Below are positions 43,253 through 46,321 of a stretch of 46,321 bases of DNA, one piece after another; the first letter of the stretch is position 1; every line of letters starts with the position of its first letter. The position numbers were made by a program, and so were the translations under genes. The notes beneath the pieces were generated by a model. That model searched no databases. It worked only from the letters and a program-made list of their open reading frames with translations, and was not told the DNA's origin. This stretch comes from Candidatus Solibacter usitatus (GTDB lineage: Bacteria; Acidobacteriota; Terriglobia; Bryobacterales; Bryobacteraceae): assembly GCA_016213245.1 (NCBI GenBank), contig JACRBC010000143.1, forward strand, positions 1 through 46,321, written 5' to 3'.

Positions 43253-44491
43253 ATGACCAAGAAGCACGTAAAGCCTTCGTTGCAAGAGGTCGTTGAAGCC
43301 GAAGGCCACCTGATCGACTCGCACATCATGGAGCAGATCTTCGACACCGTGGTGGAGTACCGCGGGCGATTCGAGGTGGAGCACTTCCATATCGGGAAGA
43401 CCAACGCCGACCCCTCGCGGCTGCGGCTGCGTGTGGAGGCGCCCGACAGCGCGGACCTCGATAAGATGCTCGGCCAGTTGCTGGGCCTGGGCTGCTCGCC
43501 GGTGGACGGCAAGGATGCCGAGTTCAAGCGCGTCGGGCGCGACCGCTGCGCGCCGGAGGATTTCTACTCCACCACCAATCACCGCACGCTGGTGCGGCGG
43601 GGCGGGGAATGGCACGTGGTGGAAAACCAGCGCATGGACGCGCTGGTGGTCTGGCAGGACGGCAAGCCCTGGGCGCGGCGGCTGCGCGATGTGAAGGCCG
43701 GCGACGAGGTGGTGACCGGCATGCGCGGCATTCGCGTCATTCCCGAATCCAAGGAGCGCGACAGGCTGGCCTTCGCCTTCATGGCCAACGGCATTTCCAG
43801 CGAACGCCAGGTGGAGACCGCCGTGCGCCAGACCGCCGCCATGGTGCGCCACACGATGGAGTCCGGGCAAAAGGTCGTCGTGGTGGCCGGACCCGTGGTG
43901 GTGCACACCGGCGGCGCCAAGCCGCTGGCCTCGATGATCCGCAAGGGCTACGTCAGCGCCCTGCTGGCCGGCAACGCCCTGGGCGTGCACGACGCCGAGG
44001 CGGCCATCATCGGCACCTCCCTCGGGGTCCGGATGAGCGACGGCCGGCAGGACGAGCACGGCCATCGCAACCACATGCGCGCCATCAACCTCATCTATCA
44101 CTGCGGCTCCATCGCCGGCGCGGTGAAGAAAGGCAAGCTCAAGCAGGGCATTCTCTATGAGTGCGTGACCCACCGCGTGCCGTTCGTGCTCGCCGGCAGC
44201 CTGCGCGACGACGGGCCGCTGCCGGACACCATCACCGACATGAACGCCGCCCAGGACGCCTACGCCGAACAGCTACAGTCCGCCGGACTGGTGCTCTGCC
44301 TCGGCTCGATGCTCCACTCCATCGCCACCGGCAATATGCTCCCCGGCTGGGTGAAGACCGTCTGCGTCGACATCAATCCGGCGGTGGCCACCAAGCTGAG
44401 CGATCGCGGCACCGGCCAGGCGCTAGGCGTGGTGACCGACGTGGGCATGTTTCTGGAGCTGCTGGACAAGAACCTGTCGGAAGGGAAGTGA
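43253..44491 (+). CDS. TIGR00300 family protein (LOR/SDH-type, ornithine cyclodeaminase-like)
   Basis: A 412-residue enzyme. Residues 1-95 match the LOR/SDH N-terminal domain (EVVEAEGHLIDSHIMEQIFD, FEVEHFHIGK), and 180-405 are the NAD(P)-binding part (VVVVAGPVVVHTGGAKPL, ALLAGNALGVHDAE, HMRAINLIYHCGSIAGAV). In archaea and in the C-terminus of cyanobacterial arginine dihydrolase, this family converts ornithine to proline with release of ammonia. That activity is a good guess, but bacterial stand-alone copies are less studied. The ATG at 43253 is used rather than the earlier 43190. queF follows after 3 bp, so they share a transcript. Confidence 0.87.
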   Translation: MTKKHVKPSLQEVVEAEGHLIDSHIMEQIFDTVVEYRGRFEVEHFHIGKTNADPSRLRLRVEAPDSADLDKMLGQLLGLGCSPVDGKDAEFKRVGRDRCAPEDFYSTTNHRTLVRRGGEWHVVENQRMDALVVWQDGKPWARRLRDVKAGDEVVTGMRGIRVIPESKERDRLAFAFMANGISSERQVETAVRQTAAMVRHTMESGQKVVVVAGPVVVHTGGAKPLASMIRKGYVSALLAGNALGVHDAEAAIIGTSLGVRMSDGRQDEHGHRNHMRAINLIYHCGSIAGAVKKGKLKQGILYECVTHRVPFVLAGSLRDDGPLPDTITDMNAAQDAYAEQLQSAGLVLCLGSMLHSIATGNMLPGWVKTVCVDINPAVATKLSDRGTGQALGVVTDVGMFLELLDKNLSEGK

Positions 44492-44494
44492 ACC

Positions 44495-44896
44495 ATGGCG
44501 AAAAAGAAGGCGTACACCGACCAGCACGCCGCCGCCGGCATCGCCGCGCCGCTGCCGGCGATTGAGTGCTGGCCCAACCAGTATCGGACCGGGTACTCAA
44601 TTGAGATCTCGACCCCCGAGTTCACCAGCGTCTGCCCCAAGACGGGGCTTCCCGACCACGGCACGGTGACGGTGCGCTACGTTCCGGACAAGCAGTGCCT
44701 GGAGCTGAAGTCGCTGAAGCTCTACCTGCTGGCCTACCGCAACCTGGGCATCTTCCAGGAGAACGCCGTGAACCGGATTCTCGAAGACTGCGTCAAGGCG
44801 TGCAAGCCGTACGAGATGACGGTCACCGGCGAGTTCACGCCCCGCGGAGGGGTGTACTCCAACATCACCGCGACGTGGGCCAGACCGGGGAGTTAG
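44495..44896 (+). CDS. queF: NADPH-dependent 7-cyano-7-deazaguanine reductase
   Basis: Reduces preQ0 to preQ1 in the queuosine tRNA-modification pathway. It has 133 residues, the short single-domain (YkvM-like) type. The nucleophile C47 and acid D54 lie in FTSVCPKTGLPDHG, and the QueF motif ELKSLKLYLLAYRNLGIFQE follows. It is 3 bp behind the TIGR00300 gene. No other que gene and no preQ1 riboswitch is visible, so the other queuosine genes must lie elsewhere. Confidence 0.95.
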   Translation: MAKKKAYTDQHAAAGIAAPLPAIECWPNQYRTGYSIEISTPEFTSVCPKTGLPDHGTVTVRYVPDKQCLELKSLKLYLLAYRNLGIFQENAVNRILEDCVKACKPYEMTVTGEFTPRGGVYSNITATWARPGS

Positions 44897-44959
44897 GCGG
44901 GATCGGGCCGGATTGCGTTTGTCAGGCGACTACTACGTCCAGGCGCCTGCCGGAGACGC

Positions 44960-45295
44960 CTACCCGATCCGCAGCAGCCGCTTGCCCCGCCTGCCCGCCT
45001 CGGCCGCGAAACTCCGCCCCATCACCTCGCCGCGGCCCACGTGGCGCGAGTCCAGCGCCCACACATCCACCCACTCATCCCCCGGGTACCACGCCATGAA
45101 CGGCACTATCGCCCCGGATGGCTGGAAGATCCACGCCGGCTTGCCCATCCCCGCCCGCACCCGGCGCACCCATTCCCGCTTGTACTCCTCGGGATGGAGC
45201 CCAGAACGGTTGAACGCCCCGCCTCCGCCCGTCTCCCCACCCAGCGCCGGTACCCCGGCCAGTAACACGTTGCCCAGAAACGCTCGCCTCTGCAT
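44960..45295 (-). pseudogene. short GH26-like remnant behind a Tat-like signal
   Basis: A 111-residue frame. It opens with a twin-arginine-like leader (MQRRAFLGNVLLAGVPALGG), then goes directly into FNRSGLHPEEYKREWVRRVR and WYPGDEWVDVWALDSRH, which look like the C-terminal portion of a GH26-type glycoside hydrolase. The barrel core that should come between is absent. Either a large deletion joined the signal to the tail, or this is a small unknown protein. The start at 45295 is chosen for the leader. I favour decay. Confidence 0.5.
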
Positions 45296-45379
45296 GAGTC
45301 CTGTTCTCTCCTGACGCAATTCGGTGCGTACATGTAGTGATGCCCGGCGGGCCCGGAAGGAGTCGGCAAATCTACTGCC

Positions 45380-46321
45380 TCACCGTCGTTCAGGAGCTTC
45401 CCCTACCGGGCCGAAATGCTCCAGCGGCAGAATCCTCAGCCGCCCCGTCACCGGGTCCATCCAGCGCCAGCCCACCCAGCGCCACGCTCCCGGCGAGGCC
45501 GCCACGGCTCTTCCGTCGCGGATCGCCGCCCAATGCAACTCCGGAAGGCCGTGCAGGGTTGTCAGGCAAGCGCCTGTGGCCGCCTCCCAGATCTTCACGC
45601 TGCTGTCATATGACCCGGAAACCACCTGCTCGCCGTCCGGACTCCACGCGCAGGAATGGACGAGACCCCAGTGCCCGGAGAGCGTCAGCAGGCATGCGCC
45701 GCCGGTCGCGTCCCAGATCTTCACACTGGTGTCCTGTGATCCGGAGACCACCCGCGTCCCGTCCGGACTCCACGCGCAGGAATGGACGAGACTCCTGTGC
45801 CCGGAGAGCGTCAGCAGGCACGCGCCGGAGGCCGCGTCCCATATCCTCACACTTTTGTCATGTGATCCGGAAACCACCCGCGCCCCGTCCGCACTCCACG
45901 CGCAGCAAGAGACGGGGCTCTCGTGTCCGGAGAGCGTCCGCAGGCAAGCCCCGCAGGCTGCGTCCCAGATCTTCACGAAGTTGTCCTCAGATCCGGAAAC
46001 CACCCGCGCACCGTCCGGACTCCATGCGCAGGAAGAGACCGATCCTTCGTGCCCGCAGAGCGTCAACAGGCAAGCGCCGGAGGCCGCGTCCCATATCTTC
46101 ACGGTTTTGTCCTCAGCTCCGGAAACCACCCACGTCCCGTCCGGACTCCACGCGCAGGAAAAACCGCGCCCCTCGTGCCCGGAGAGCGTCAGCAGGCACG
46201 CGCCGGAGGCCGCGTCCCAGATCTTCACGCTGCTGTCATATGACCCGGAAACCACCTGCTCGCCGTCCGGACTCCACGCGCAGGAATGGACGAGACCCAA
46301 GTGCCCGGAGAGCGTCAGCAG
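45380..46321 (-). CDS. WD40-repeat protein, C-terminal part (cut by window edge)
   Basis: The 3' end of a gene that continues past the window. Seven WD40 blades of 42 residues are seen, each like CLLTLSGH...VSSCAWSPDG...VVSGS..D..VKIWDAASGA. They close with a tail (LPELHWAAIRDGRAVAASPG, WMDPVTGRLRILPLEHFGP) of a type I associate with large signalling proteins that place a P-loop NTPase or TIR/caspase domain before the WD40s; that part is not visible here. Repeat DNA is almost identical between blades. The apparent ATG at 46300 is internal; the frame stays open to the edge. The propeller probably acts as a sensor or scaffold. Confidence 0.88.
   Translation of the reverse strand: MLTLSGHLGLVHSCAWSPDGEQVVSGSYDSSVKIWDAASGACLLTLSGHEGRGFSCAWSPDGTWVVSGAEDKTVKIWDAASGACLLTLCGHEGSVSSCAWSPDGARVVSGSEDNFVKIWDAACGACLRTLSGHESPVSCCAWSADGARVVSGSHDKSVRIWDAASGACLLTLSGHRSLVHSCAWSPDGTRVVSGSQDTSVKIWDATGGACLLTLSGHWGLVHSCAWSPDGEQVVSGSYDSSVKIWEAATGACLTTLHGLPELHWAAIRDGRAVAASPGAWRWVGWRWMDPVTGRLRILPLEHFGPVGEAPERR
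45591..46321. repeat. 126-bp tandem repeats within the WD40 gene
   Basis: Units begin at 45591, 45717, 45843, 45969, 46095 and 46221, a period of exactly 126 bp (42 codons). The unit at 45591 and that at 46221, five units apart, differ at one position over the 101 bp that can be compared, closer than to their neighbours. The array continues beyond the window. Confidence 0.92.

Noticed and set aside
45591-46321. CRISPR or DNA-only satellite
   Set aside because: The 126-bp period is an exact 42-codon WD40 blade in one open frame.

Overview
This GC-rich bacterial window most likely comes from an Acidobacteriota genome of the Bryobacterales/Solibacteraceae type. The assignment is inferred from gene content. 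It rests on a secreted protein with a TIGR03437 (Solibacter-type) domain, an ECF sigma / zinc-finger anti-sigma / CHAT-TPR cluster, a very large PIG-L deacetylase, an HTH of the SWKEIAAYL type seen in acidobacterial proteins, a HipA-like kinase and an IorAB-type molybdenum hydroxylase. No rRNA or tRNA gene was seen.

Layout. 1-6.3 kb: the 5' part of leuA (minus), a 15-bp tandem-repeat block, a divergent LysR regulator, a decayed M14 carboxypeptidase and a five-PAS hybrid histidine kinase. 6.3-12.3 kb: a DUF885 lipoprotein, a DUF4838 protein, a family 2 glycosyltransferase, signal peptidase I and a DUF2905 membrane protein. 12.3-13.2 kb: a long stretch with no credible protein gene, holding what looks like a roughly 600-nt structured RNA with its own promoter, a 10-bp helix joining its two ends, and a U-tract plus a second terminator. 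13.2-18.1 kb: a double zinc-ribbon protein, a class IV aminotransferase, a HipA-like kinase, a small conserved-looking protein, a histone-H1-like protein and an SLT/LysM transglycosylase, mostly on the minus strand. 18.2-24.9 kb: a PIG-L deacetylase, a VapBC-type toxin-antitoxin pair, two related kelch proteins (one membrane-tethered to an HTH, one secreted) and a fossil antitoxin promoter. 24.9-33.8 kb: IorAB-like oxidoreductase, a second toxin-antitoxin pair, an EF-G paralogue, a ceramidase-like protein, a phosphofructokinase with PPi-type residues, and a methyltransferase. 34-43 kb: ECF sigma, anti-sigma, CHAT protease-like protein and two large secreted proteins. 43-46.3 kb: a TIGR00300 enzyme with queF, a GH26-like remnant, and the C-terminal part of a WD40 protein with nearly identical repeats.

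The most interesting element is the candidate large noncoding RNA at about 12491-13096. A switch-like set of overlapping helices lies at its 3' end. I do not recognise it as RNase P RNA, tmRNA, a group I or II intron, or HEARO. A covariance search would decide whether it is new. Second in interest is the sigma/anti-sigma/CHAT/secreted-protein cluster, which reads as a stress or envelope signalling unit.
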